Assembly (NCBI GenBank): GCA_029856045.1
Contig: JAHQWG010000009.1
Coordinates: 1-54,017 of the forward strand
Source of the DNA: Promethearchaeia archaeon
Lineage (GTDB): Archaea; Asgardarchaeota; Lokiarchaeia; Sigyniarchaeales; SOKP01
Length of the DNA: 54,017 nt
Reading direction: 5' to 3'
Positions 17,183 through 25,590 of the stretch are shown here, in pieces. Numbering within the stretch: the first letter of the stretch is position 1; each line of letters begins with the position of its first letter. A program made the position numbers and the translations under genes. The notes under the pieces are model-generated. The model made no database searches and was not told the origin of the DNA. It saw only the letters and a program-made list of their open reading frames with translations.

Positions 17183-19894
17183 ATGGATATTAATCCTAAT
17201 GACTTTATCGATAAAAATTTAATCAAAACTATTAATAAACTAAATAAATTTATAGATAAGGACAAAAAAGAGAAAATTAAGGAAATTATTGAAGAGTTAG
17301 AGCAATTTACAAAAGTCGATCATCTTAATATTCAAGCCTTATATATTTTAAGTATTCTTGCGGAGAAATTTCCACAACTTTTCAATAGAAACAACATAGA
17401 ATCCATTAAAGAAAATCTGGATTCCAATAATGTAAAAGCAAAAATAAATACGTTGATAATTATTGGATTTTATTTACGTGAAAACCTTAAAAAAGAAAAA
17501 GTATTAGTTAAAAAATTTTTAGATTATCTAAAAGAAGACAATAAAGAAATTGTTGAAAATATACTATTTTTTTTAAATTATTTTGCTGAAAATGAACCAG
17601 ATATTATTGAAAATAATAGTGATTTAATTTTCGATTTACTCCATAAAGAGAAGGATATTAATAAAATAAATATATTTTTAGAAATTCTTGATACATTTAA
17701 ACTAAGAAATCTTTCAGTAATATTGAGAGTTAGAGAGACATTAAAATATTTAATTCAAACCTATAACAATGAACATATATTAAAGAGAGCAATTGAAATA
17801 CTCTCAAAATTTATTCCTGAAGTTAAAAACATTGAATATTCCAAAATGAAAAAAAATGATTTATTAGAAAGAATTACAAACAAAATTTTACTGAAAAGAC
17901 ATAATTTGACCGTTAAAAATGGAAATCTAAAAAAAATTATTAATGATTTTAAAAAAAAAATAAAAAATACAATAAAAAATGAAGATATTTATTATTTCTA
18001 TATAAAGGACAAAGAGATACTATTTTTTATCGAATTTGAGAAATCTAATCTTTTACACTTTTTAGAAAATAAACGGATTTCCCTTGAGGAATTGCGAGAA
18101 ATTTTATCTGAAGTAATCGAAAACATTTCACAAATAAAGTTATTTTTGTTAAACTTAATTCAATTTAAATTTATAAAAGGATATGTTTCTGAGTTTTATT
18201 TTTACTCTTATGGTTATTTAAAAAAAGAGATATTTACAGAAATTGTGGATCGAGGTTTTATAGATTTAACTAAATATAGGCATATTGAGACTAATTTTAT
18301 AGAATTAATTCTTGGGGATATAAAGTCTGAATTAAATTACACATTATTATATAATAATTCTAAGAATGGTGTTTACTCTCTCAAAAAAATTATCGAAGAT
18401 ATTTCCCATTTAGCCTCAAAAGAAAGTATTATAGATATGAAACAGTATCACGGATTATTTGATGATAATAATTTCTTAAAAATTATAAAGAAACTTCCCA
18501 AAGGTTATTTGACAGATTATCATATAAGAACAATTTGGTTAACTAACGTTGGAAAAACAAAAATAGTAAATGAATTTGAGAACTCTAAAAAAATTGGTTT
18601 TTTTGATAAGAAGAAGATTAGTGAAAAATTGAGTGTGCCTGAAATTCTTCTTGATTCATTTATCCATTCAATCCTAAAGTCACAATTAGGTTTTTGGGAT
18701 AAATTTCAAGAAATTTTCTATTATTCTAAATATATCCAAGACCAAATAGACAAATTTAAAAACATTGCAGATGAGACGATAAAAAACCAGAAAATTAATT
18801 CTTTGGCACATAAATTAAATATAGAGCAGGACCAAATTCAATTAAAAATTGATGAGGAAATTCAAAAATTTGGTGAAATAATTAAAAATAAAGGAGAGAT
18901 AAGTATTATGGAATACATGGATAAAATGGGGATGAATTCTAAAAGATTTTTTAATTTCATTAACAGTCTAAATATTACTTATTTCAAAAAAGGTGATATG
19001 CTTTACTTAAATGAGGATAGAATATTAGATATAAAAAGTGAAGTTAGAAAACAGATAAAGCTTCAATCGAAATCTCAATCTCAAATAATTTTAGGGAATT
19101 TTAATATAGAAATGTCCATCGTCAAAGAAATTATTGAAGATTTAGAACAATCGGAGAATTTAAAAGGTATTTTTTATGAAGAAGAGAATCAATTAATCTT
19201 TTATACTAAGAAAGGAATTAATGACAAAATTCTGGATTCTTCTGATATTTTCTCTATAGATGAATTATTTCCTGGGAAAAAATTGAGTAAAGATGAGTAT
19301 TTATTGATTGAGGATATTATACAATCTCTGATTAAAAATAAAACTCTTATTGGAACATATGATATATCGAATCGCAATTTTGTAAGTTCTGATATTGAAT
19401 TTTCAACAAATTATAATGATTCTATTAACCAATTTGTAAATTTAATTGATTATTATTGCTCAATATTCAAAAAAACGTTTGAATCCATAAGAAAAATATT
19501 AACAAAAGATAATGAGATCATTCGACCAGCTGAAGTTACTTTTATCCAAAAATCTTTTGATGAAATAATAAAATCTTATGTACGTTGGCGCTCCCAAATA
19601 AACATAATGAAATTTAAACAAACATCCTTTTTTTTAAGACAACAAGGTATAAGCTCTAAAAAAGAATTTGAATTATTATCTGAAGATGCTAGAAAAGAAA
19701 TAAAAGATTTTAAAGAAGAACAACTAATTAGAGAAGCAGAAGATATGTTTAATGTGTGGGTTAAATTATTTAAAGAATTGGAATTAAATTATGGAAAATT
19801 GATTTTCTATCAAAAACAAATATTAATTAAGCCAGATGATAAGGAAATCAAAAAAAAATTAGAGGAACTCTATGATTTACTTGATTTAAAATAA
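17183..19894 (+). CDS. Large helical protein with tandem winged-helix-like segments, resembling UFL1
   Basis: A 903-residue Lys-, Ile- and Asn-rich protein with no signal peptide or membrane helix. Residues ~1-230 read as paired amphipathic helices of the HEAT/ARM kind. From ~350 several segments resemble the tandem winged helices of UFL1, the E3-like factor of UFM1 conjugation. RGFIDLTKYRHIETN is followed by LILGDIKSE, compared with UFL1's strand and 'ENRIGDIIKSE'. Near 571, KNKGEISIMEYMDKMGM is followed by GDMLYLNEDRILDIKSEVR. Near 655, EDLEQSENLKGIF precedes a beta hairpin. These are comparisons from memory of the human protein, not an alignment score. The C-terminus (~720-903) is helical and probably coiled coil. 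Alternatives are another winged-helix scaffold such as a PCI or ESCRT-type protein. Confidence 0.5.
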   Translation: MDINPNDFIDKNLIKTINKLNKFIDKDKKEKIKEIIEELEQFTKVDHLNIQALYILSILAEKFPQLFNRNNIESIKENLDSNNVKAKINTLIIIGFYLRENLKKEKVLVKKFLDYLKEDNKEIVENILFFLNYFAENEPDIIENNSDLIFDLLHKEKDINKINIFLEILDTFKLRNLSVILRVRETLKYLIQTYNNEHILKRAIEILSKFIPEVKNIEYSKMKKNDLLERITNKILLKRHNLTVKNGNLKKIINDFKKKIKNTIKNEDIYYFYIKDKEILFFIEFEKSNLLHFLENKRISLEELREILSEVIENISQIKLFLLNLIQFKFIKGYVSEFYFYSYGYLKKEIFTEIVDRGFIDLTKYRHIETNFIELILGDIKSELNYTLLYNNSKNGVYSLKKIIEDISHLASKESIIDMKQYHGLFDDNNFLKIIKKLPKGYLTDYHIRTIWLTNVGKTKIVNEFENSKKIGFFDKKKISEKLSVPEILLDSFIHSILKSQLGFWDKFQEIFYYSKYIQDQIDKFKNIADETIKNQKINSLAHKLNIEQDQIQLKIDEEIQKFGEIIKNKGEISIMEYMDKMGMNSKRFFNFINSLNITYFKKGDMLYLNEDRILDIKSEVRKQIKLQSKSQSQIILGNFNIEMSIVKEIIEDLEQSENLKGIFYEEENQLIFYTKKGINDKILDSSDIFSIDELFPGKKLSKDEYLLIEDIIQSLIKNKTLIGTYDISNRNFVSSDIEFSTNYNDSINQFVNLIDYYCSIFKKTFESIRKILTKDNEIIRPAEVTFIQKSFDEIIKSYVRWRSQINIMKFKQTSFFLRQQGISSKKEFELLSEDARKEIKDFKEEQLIREAEDMFNVWVKLFKELELNYGKLIFYQKQILIKPDDKEIKKKLEELYDLLDLK

Positions 19895-19916
19895 ATATAT
19901 ATATGAAAATTAAGTG

Positions 19917-20726
19917 TTATTTTAAGATTTTAATTAAATCAGTAGCTTTATTTAAGACAATATCTGGTTTAATTTCTGATTTTTCAATCATTTCTCGAGA
20001 TGTCTCACCCGAGAATACACAAATAGTAGTTACCCCTGCTTCTTTTCCCATTCTTATGTCAGTATACAATCGATCTCCAACAATTACGGCATCTTTTGGA
20101 GATATTTTTAATTCTCTTAATTTAAATAGAAGCATTTCTTTATTTGGCTTACCGAAAATTTTCGGTTTTTTGCCCGTTGCCTCATATAATAAAGAAATTA
20201 TTGCTCCTGCATCGGGGATATATCCTTTTCTTGTAGGACATACTTTATCAGGATGAGTGGCAATGTAAGGCAAGTTATCCTGTAAAAAATATGAAACTTT
20301 AACAAGTTTCTCATATGTAAGTTCTTTATCAAAACCTAAAACAACAATTTCTGGATCCTTATCTGTAATTTCAAATCCTTCTTCGATAAATTCAGATTGC
20401 AAAGATTTCGTTCCAAGAAGATAGATTTTTTTAACTTTTTTTTTTTTTAAATATTGTATCGTTGGGTGCGTTGATAAAATAATATTTTCAATATTAATAT
20501 CTAATCCTAACTTCTCCAATTTAAGGAGATATTCTTTAGTAGAAATACTTGAATTATTTGATAAAAAGAAGATTTTTTTATCAAGAGATTTCAATTTATT
20601 AATTAGATTTAGAATTCCTTCAAATAGTAAATCTTCTAAATAGAGAGTACCATCTAAATCAAAAAAATAAACTTTTTTATTTTTTAAAAGTTCAAAGATT
20701 TCATTAAAAGTCGTTTTTGTTTCCAT
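19917..20726 (-). CDS. HAD-superfamily phosphatase, NagD/4-nitrophenylphosphatase type
   Basis: A 269-residue haloacid dehalogenase-type phosphohydrolase. Motif I is FFDLDGTLYL (residues ~20-29, nucleophile Asp in D-x-D-G-T), motif II LSNNSS (~55-60), motif III includes FGKPNKEML (Lys), and motif IV GDRLYTDIRMGKEAG with the metal-binding Asp. The cap inserted between motifs II and III (class IIA, as in NagD, PGP and chronophin) is present, with STHPTIQYL and VLGFDKELTYEKL. Such enzymes remove phosphate from small molecules such as phosphoglycolate, nucleotides, glycerol phosphate or pyridoxal phosphate; the substrate cannot be read from sequence. It is encoded convergently to the UFL1-like gene with a 22-base gap. 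Confidence 0.88.
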   Translation of the reverse strand: METKTTFNEIFELLKNKKVYFFDLDGTLYLEDLLFEGILNLINKLKSLDKKIFFLSNNSSISTKEYLLKLEKLGLDINIENIILSTHPTIQYLKKKKVKKIYLLGTKSLQSEFIEEGFEITDKDPEIVVLGFDKELTYEKLVKVSYFLQDNLPYIATHPDKVCPTRKGYIPDAGAIISLLYEATGKKPKIFGKPNKEMLLFKLRELKISPKDAVIVGDRLYTDIRMGKEAGVTTICVFSGETSREMIEKSEIKPDIVLNKATDLIKILK

Positions 20727-20879
20727 TTAAGTTTACTAAACTATAATTATTTATATAACATATAAAAAAAGGATAAAAATTTGATATTGAATTAATATTG
20801 AAAAATTAATATAATTTAATTAAATTCATTTCTTTAGATTTAAATAGAAATAACATATAAATTATTTTTTCTAATCACA
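20727..20879. promoter_or_regulatory. Divergent promoter region of the phosphonate operon and the HAD gene
   Basis: This 153-base AT-rich gap lies between two divergent start codons. It contains TATA-like stretches in both directions: TTTATATAACATAT at 20750-20763 and AACATATAAATTAT at 20852-20865. The second lies only ~20-25 bases before the ATG at 20880, so the PEP mutase mRNA could be nearly leaderless; no Shine-Dalgarno sequence precedes that ATG. Confidence 0.4.
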
Positions 20880-22574
20880 ATGACCCTAACAAATAGAATT
20901 TCACCCGAAGATAGAAGAAAATCCTTAAAACAATTACTTAACAAGAAAAATTTAATAAGAATTATAGAAGCTCATAATGGGCTTAGTGCAATAATTGTGA
21001 ATAATATAAAAGAAAAAGTTGGAGATGAAATTCTTGAATTTGATGGAATTTGGGTTAGTAGTTTAACAGAAAGCGCAGCTAAAGGATACCCTGATGCAGA
21101 TATAATTGGAATTGAATCAAGATATGAAACTATTAGGCAAATATTAAATAGCTCAAATAAACCATTAATTGTAGATGGTGATACTGGAGGAGAGGCAACA
21201 AATTTTGAATATTTTGTAAGATCTTTAGAAGATATGGGAGTTTCAATGGTTATCATAGAGGATAAGAAATTTCCAAAAAGAAATAGTTTGGATCCTGGTG
21301 CTAAACAAACACAAGAAGATCCCGATATATTTGCATTGAAAATTAAAAGAGGGAAAAATATTCAAATAACCTCTGATTTTATGATTGTTGCAAGGATTGA
21401 AAGCTTAATATCGGGTTCGGGACTAAGAGACGCATTGTATAGAGCTAAGAAATATCTACAAGTTGGAGCAGATGGGATAATGATACATTCCAAGGACACT
21501 AATCCTAAAGAAATATTTGATTTCGCAATAGAGTATAATAAATTATCTAGGGAGTTAGGAATCAATAAACCATTAGTTTGTGTTCCAACAACCTATAATA
21601 CTGTAACAGAACATGAATTGAAAGATAAAGGTTTTAATATTGTTATATATGCAAATCATATATTGCGTTCAGCTCATAAAGCAATGAAAAAAGCCGCATC
21701 AATTATTCTAAAGAATCAAAGGGGCTTAGAAGTTGAATCTGTATGTAGTCCAGTTAATAATATTTTTAAAGATGTTGGATTCTTAGAAGTAAAAGAAAAA
21801 GATTTGAAATATGATATCGGTAAGATAAGAGTTATTATTCCTGCGGCAGGTAAAGATCCCAATTTTAACATTCCAAAATCGATGATAAATATAAAAGGAA
21901 AATCAATCCTTCAAAGACAAATAAACATTTTAAACCGTTGTGGAATTAAAGATATCAATGTAATTAGAGGTTATAAAAAAGATCTTATCAATGTAGAAGG
22001 AGTTCAATATATTGATAATAATAAATATTTAACAACCTTCATATTACATTCATTATTTAAAGCCGAAGATAATATGAAAAACGGCTTTATCTATATAAAC
22101 TCTGATATAATATTTAATGACCAAATTATAAACAATTTATTGAATTCTAAAGGAGATATTGTTTTAGTAGTAGATAATTCCTATTTTTATCATAAACATG
22201 AAGTTGATAAGAAACTCGATTTAGTTTTGACTAAAAATAAACCCAACAAAGAGTTCAGGAGATTATACCAAAAAGAAAATGAAATAATAAGAATTGGTAA
22301 AACATTAGATAAAAATATGGCAGATTATGAATTTGTGGGGCTTACTTATTTTTCTGAATACAGTGTGGATATTATTAGAAAAATATATCATGATTGTAAA
22401 ATAAATCATGAAGGTCCATTTCATGAAGCTGTTTCATTTGAAATGGCATCATTTACTGATTTTATTCAAGAAGTAATTGACAGAGACTTTAAAGTGAACG
22501 TATTAGAGGTATATAAGGGATGGATTGAAATTCACAATAAAAAGGATATTGAGATTGCTGAGAGGATAATATGA
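20880..22574 (+). CDS. pepM: Phosphoenolpyruvate mutase fused to a nucleotidyltransferase domain
   Basis: This 564-residue fusion catalyses the entry step of phosphonate synthesis, the isomerisation of phosphoenolpyruvate to phosphonopyruvate, which forms the C-P bond. Residues ~15-300 are the PEP mutase barrel: DGDTGG (metal site, ~99-104) and EDKKFPKRNS (127-136), which fits the diagnostic EDKxxxKxNS that separates true mutases from isocitrate-lyase-type relatives. Residues ~315-564 form an NTP-transferase fold: IRVIIPAAGKDPNFNIPKSM, then NVIRGY, YLTTFILHSLFKAED and FIYINSDIIF. Fusions of this kind make CMP-phosphonates (PntC-like domain). Here the nucleotide loop lacks the usual G-x-R, so the domain may be inactive or altered. 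The stop overlaps the next start as ATGA, the first gene of a coupled operon. Confidence 0.92.
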   Translation: MTLTNRISPEDRRKSLKQLLNKKNLIRIIEAHNGLSAIIVNNIKEKVGDEILEFDGIWVSSLTESAAKGYPDADIIGIESRYETIRQILNSSNKPLIVDGDTGGEATNFEYFVRSLEDMGVSMVIIEDKKFPKRNSLDPGAKQTQEDPDIFALKIKRGKNIQITSDFMIVARIESLISGSGLRDALYRAKKYLQVGADGIMIHSKDTNPKEIFDFAIEYNKLSRELGINKPLVCVPTTYNTVTEHELKDKGFNIVIYANHILRSAHKAMKKAASIILKNQRGLEVESVCSPVNNIFKDVGFLEVKEKDLKYDIGKIRVIIPAAGKDPNFNIPKSMINIKGKSILQRQINILNRCGIKDINVIRGYKKDLINVEGVQYIDNNKYLTTFILHSLFKAEDNMKNGFIYINSDIIFNDQIINNLLNSKGDIVLVVDNSYFYHKHEVDKKLDLVLTKNKPNKEFRRLYQKENEIIRIGKTLDKNMADYEFVGLTYFSEYSVDIIRKIYHDCKINHEGPFHEAVSFEMASFTDFIQEVIDRDFKVNVLEVYKGWIEIHNKKDIEIAERII

Positions 22575-23707
22575 TTACTTCTTTTGAATTATATAATATA
22601 TTTAAAAAATACGAATTGACCTTCTTTACGGGGATTCCAGATTCTACATTTGCAGATTGGATGTTTTTTTTAGCAGACCATGATGAAAAATTATTAATAA
22701 ATATTATTGCTTGTAATGAATGTGAATCTATTGCAATATGTGTAGGATATTATTTAGCAAGTGGTAAAATTGGGGTTGCTTATATGCAAAATGCTGGTTT
22801 TGGAAAAACAATAAATCCATTGACATCGCTTTGTAACCCAGAACTCTATTCAATTCCTGTTTTATTAATGATTGGATGGAGAGGAGAGCCTGGAAAGTTA
22901 GATGAACCCCAACATAAAAAGATGGGAAGAATTATGAATTTATTATTAAAAGATTTAGAAATTCCTTATGTAATTTTGCCTTCTGATATTGGAGGTATTG
23001 AGAGGGAAATAAAAAAAGCAAAAAATTACTTGGAAACAAATAAAGCTCCTTATGCACTAATAATTAAAAAAGGGATTATTAAAAATAAAAAATCGAAGGA
23101 AAATTTATTATTAAATTATGAAATGACAAGGGAAATGGCTTTAAAATTAATTATTGATAAATTCGATCAAAATGAAATAATTATTAGTACAACAGGTAAA
23201 ACTTCAAGAGAACTTTATGAATATAGAGAAGGCTATAATAAAATTCACAAAAAGGATTTTTATATGGTTGGATCTATGGGTTGTGCAGCATCGATAGGAC
23301 TTGGTATTGCACTTCAAAAAAAAGGTAGAAGAGTGATTGTTATAGATGGTGATGGGGCTCTTATTATGCAGATGGGAGCGTTAGCAACAATTGGAAATAA
23401 ATCTCCCCCTAATTTGATTCATATTGTTTTTGATAATGAAGCACATGATTCAACAGGAGGACAACCAACAGTTTCCCCATCCTTAAATTTAAAAGAAATT
23501 GCTTTAAATTGTAATTATAAATATTCTACATTAATAAAATCAAAAAGTCAATTAATATTTGAATTGGATAAGGTTAAAAAATTAGATGGTCCTTCAATGT
23601 TAGTTATTAAAGTAAAAAAAGGGTCTCGAAAAGATTTGGGAAGACCAAAAACCTCTTTTATCAAACTTAAAAATAATTTTATCAGATATTTAGAAGATAA
23701 TGATTGA
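22571..23707 (+). CDS. ppd: Phosphonopyruvate decarboxylase
   Basis: This 378-residue thiamine-diphosphate enzyme decarboxylates phosphonopyruvate to phosphonoacetaldehyde, the irreversible step that pulls the unfavourable PEP mutase reaction forward. The N-terminal pyrimidine-binding half has FFTGIPDSTFADW, an ACNECESIAICVGY stretch with the conserved Glu that activates the cofactor, and YMQNAGFGKTINPL. The C-terminal half has the diphosphate motif GDGALIMQMGALATIG followed by LIHIVFDNEAHDSTGGQPT; the STGGQ ending is typical of phosphonopyruvate and sulfopyruvate decarboxylases. Phosphonopyruvate is preferred because of the coupled PEP mutase upstream (4-base overlap) and the reductase downstream (8-base overlap). 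Length matches the family. Confidence 0.93.
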   Translation: MITSFELYNIFKKYELTFFTGIPDSTFADWMFFLADHDEKLLINIIACNECESIAICVGYYLASGKIGVAYMQNAGFGKTINPLTSLCNPELYSIPVLLMIGWRGEPGKLDEPQHKKMGRIMNLLLKDLEIPYVILPSDIGGIEREIKKAKNYLETNKAPYALIIKKGIIKNKKSKENLLLNYEMTREMALKLIIDKFDQNEIIISTTGKTSRELYEYREGYNKIHKKDFYMVGSMGCAASIGLGIALQKKGRRVIVIDGDGALIMQMGALATIGNKSPPNLIHIVFDNEAHDSTGGQPTVSPSLNLKEIALNCNYKYSTLIKSKSQLIFELDKVKKLDGPSMLVIKVKKGSRKDLGRPKTSFIKLKNNFIRYLEDND

Positions 23708-24836
23708 ATATATTGGAAAAAATTCTATTAAACATTTGCAATCAATAATAAAAAAATATTCTTTTAAAAATATATTTCTTGTAACGGGTAAAAAATCGTT
23801 TGAAATATCTAAAGCAAAAAAAATAGTAATGAATGTTCTGAAAGATTGCAATATCATGCGGTTTTTTAATTTTTCACCCAATCCCAAGATTGAAGATATA
23901 AAAAAAGGATTAGAACTTTTTAAAAAGGATAGATATAATGTAATTATAGCGGTTGGTGGAGGTTCTGTAATAGATATTGCTAAAAGTATTGCAATTTTTT
24001 CTACAAATAATGGAATGATTGAAAAATATATTAAAAAAGAAATAAATGTTGAAAAAAATGGACCTCCACTAATTTGCATCCCAACTACTGCTGGTTCTGG
24101 AAGTCAAGCAACTCATTTCGCAGTTATATATATAAACAAAAAAAAATATTCTTTAGGACATCCCACCTTTATGCTTCCAGATTATAGTATTGTTGATCCA
24201 CAATTTACTTATAGCTTACCTCCAAAAATTACTGCCTCAACAGGTATGGATGCTTTATCTCAAGCGATTGAATCATATTGGAATATAAATTCTACCAAAG
24301 AATCAAAAAAATATGCAGAAAAAGCAATAAAATTAGTTGTGAATAATCTAGTTAAGGCGGTTAATAATCTAAATAAAGAATCAAGACGAAATATGTCTAT
24401 AGCAGCACATTATGCAGGTAAGGCAATAAATATTACTAAAACTACGGCTTGTCATGCAATATCATATCCTATTACTTCATATTTTAATGTTCCACATGGT
24501 CATGCAGTTGCATTAACTCTTCCAAATATGTTTATCTATAATTCAGAAGTAAATGAAATTGACATTCTAGACCCTCGAGGATTAGATTATGTCAAAAAAA
24601 CAATGAAAAAATTAGAAACAATTATTGGAGTATCTACATCTTTCGAAGCTAAACTAAAAATTGAACAGATAATGCTAAAAATTGGATTGGAAATTAAGTT
24701 AAATAAATTGGGAATCAAAACACAAGAAGATATAGAATTAATTATAAAAAATGGATTCAATCCTGAACGTGTAAAAAATAACCCAAGAAAACTAACAGAA
24801 GAGAATTTAAGAAATATTTTAGAAGAAATTAAATGA
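23700..24836 (+). CDS. phpC: Iron-containing alcohol dehydrogenase, probable phosphonoacetaldehyde reductase
   Basis: A 378-residue group III metal-dependent alcohol dehydrogenase. The NAD(P)-binding region has IAVGGGSVIDIAKSI, followed by CIPTTAGSGSQATHFAVIY, a stretch resembling that of the phosphonoacetaldehyde reductases PhpC and FrbD. Metal ligands are supplied by GMDALSQAIES (Asp), ACHAISYPIT (His) and VPHGHAVALTLP (His). In this operon it should reduce phosphonoacetaldehyde to 2-hydroxyethylphosphonate. The usual alternative, a transaminase giving 2-aminoethylphosphonate, is absent from the window. It starts inside the last codons of the decarboxylase (8-base overlap) and its own stop overlaps the next ATG. 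The symbol is assigned by function and context; the specific substrate is inferred. Confidence 0.82.
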   Translation: MIEYIGKNSIKHLQSIIKKYSFKNIFLVTGKKSFEISKAKKIVMNVLKDCNIMRFFNFSPNPKIEDIKKGLELFKKDRYNVIIAVGGGSVIDIAKSIAIFSTNNGMIEKYIKKEINVEKNGPPLICIPTTAGSGSQATHFAVIYINKKKYSLGHPTFMLPDYSIVDPQFTYSLPPKITASTGMDALSQAIESYWNINSTKESKKYAEKAIKLVVNNLVKAVNNLNKESRRNMSIAAHYAGKAINITKTTACHAISYPITSYFNVPHGHAVALTLPNMFIYNSEVNEIDILDPRGLDYVKKTMKKLETIIGVSTSFEAKLKIEQIMLKIGLEIKLNKLGIKTQEDIELIIKNGFNPERVKNNPRKLTEENLRNILEEIK

Positions 24837-25564
24837 AGGTAATAATTTTAAACGCAGGCATTGGAAAACGATTACAACCAATAACAAACAAGATACCAAA
24901 ATGTCTCATTGAAATATCTAAAAATTTAACAATTCTTGATTATCAACTTAAGAACGTTATAGAGTGTAAATTAAATGATCTAATTATTCTCACAGGAGCA
25001 TTTGAAGATAAAATAAAAGCACATATTAAAAAAAATTACAATTCGTTAAAAGTTAAATATGTTTATAATCCAAAATACGAAAAAACAAATTACATCTATT
25101 CGATGTATCTTACTAAAGAGATAATTGACGAAGATGTAATATTATTTCACGGAGATTTGATATTTTCAAATTTATTATTAAAAAAAATTATAAAATCAAA
25201 ATTATCGAATTGTGTTTTAATAAATAAAAAACTACATCCTAAAAAAGATTTTAAGGCATATATTGTTTCTGATAGAGTTTTAAAAATTGGTGTTAATATT
25301 TTCGGTCCTAATTCGGCCTTTTTAGCGCCATTATATAAATTAACAAAAAATTTTTTTAAAAAATGGTTAAATCAAATTGAAAAATTTGTACTGGCTAATA
25401 GATTAAATGTTTATGCTGAAGATGCTTTAAATAAAATTTTAGAACAAGTGATTTTGAACCCATTATATTTTAATGAAAGAAATTGTATGGAAATTGATGA
25501 TTTTGAAGATTTAAATTTAATTCGAAATCTTATGAAAAATGTAGATTTCCGTAATAATCACTAA
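24833..25564 (+). CDS. LicC/PntC-like sugar- or phosphonate nucleotidyltransferase
   Basis: A 243-residue single-domain nucleotidyltransferase. It has an intact nucleotide loop, ILNAGIGKRLQPITNKIPKC (G-x-G-x-R-L and the P-K lysine), and the stretch NPKYEKTNYIYSMYLTKE, which resembles the 'N-P-x-[YF]-x-x-T-N-N-I-Y-S-L' signature of choline-phosphate cytidylyltransferase LicC and phosphonate cytidylyltransferase PntC. LFHGDLIF supplies the metal-binding Asp and MEIDDFEDL the C-terminal acidic motif. It is the last gene of the phosphonate operon, overlapping the reductase by ATGA. It most likely makes CMP-2-hydroxyethylphosphonate, perhaps in place of the degenerate domain fused to PEP mutase. 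CTP specificity is inferred from family resemblance. Confidence 0.78.
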   Translation: MKVIILNAGIGKRLQPITNKIPKCLIEISKNLTILDYQLKNVIECKLNDLIILTGAFEDKIKAHIKKNYNSLKVKYVYNPKYEKTNYIYSMYLTKEIIDEDVILFHGDLIFSNLLLKKIIKSKLSNCVLINKKLHPKKDFKAYIVSDRVLKIGVNIFGPNSAFLAPLYKLTKNFFKKWLNQIEKFVLANRLNVYAEDALNKILEQVILNPLYFNERNCMEIDDFEDLNLIRNLMKNVDFRNNH

Positions 25565-25590
25565 ATTCAATATCTATTTAATTTTATTAA

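Noticed and set aside
19903-20256. A 117-codon + strand open frame
   Set aside because: It lies opposite the HAD phosphatase gene, whose motifs are intact on the minus strand, and its own translation has no domain. It is a shadow frame.
23690-24079. A 129-codon minus-strand open frame
   Set aside because: It is antisense to the phosphonoacetaldehyde reductase gene, which has a full set of family motifs; the translation is hydrophobic and unlike any known protein.
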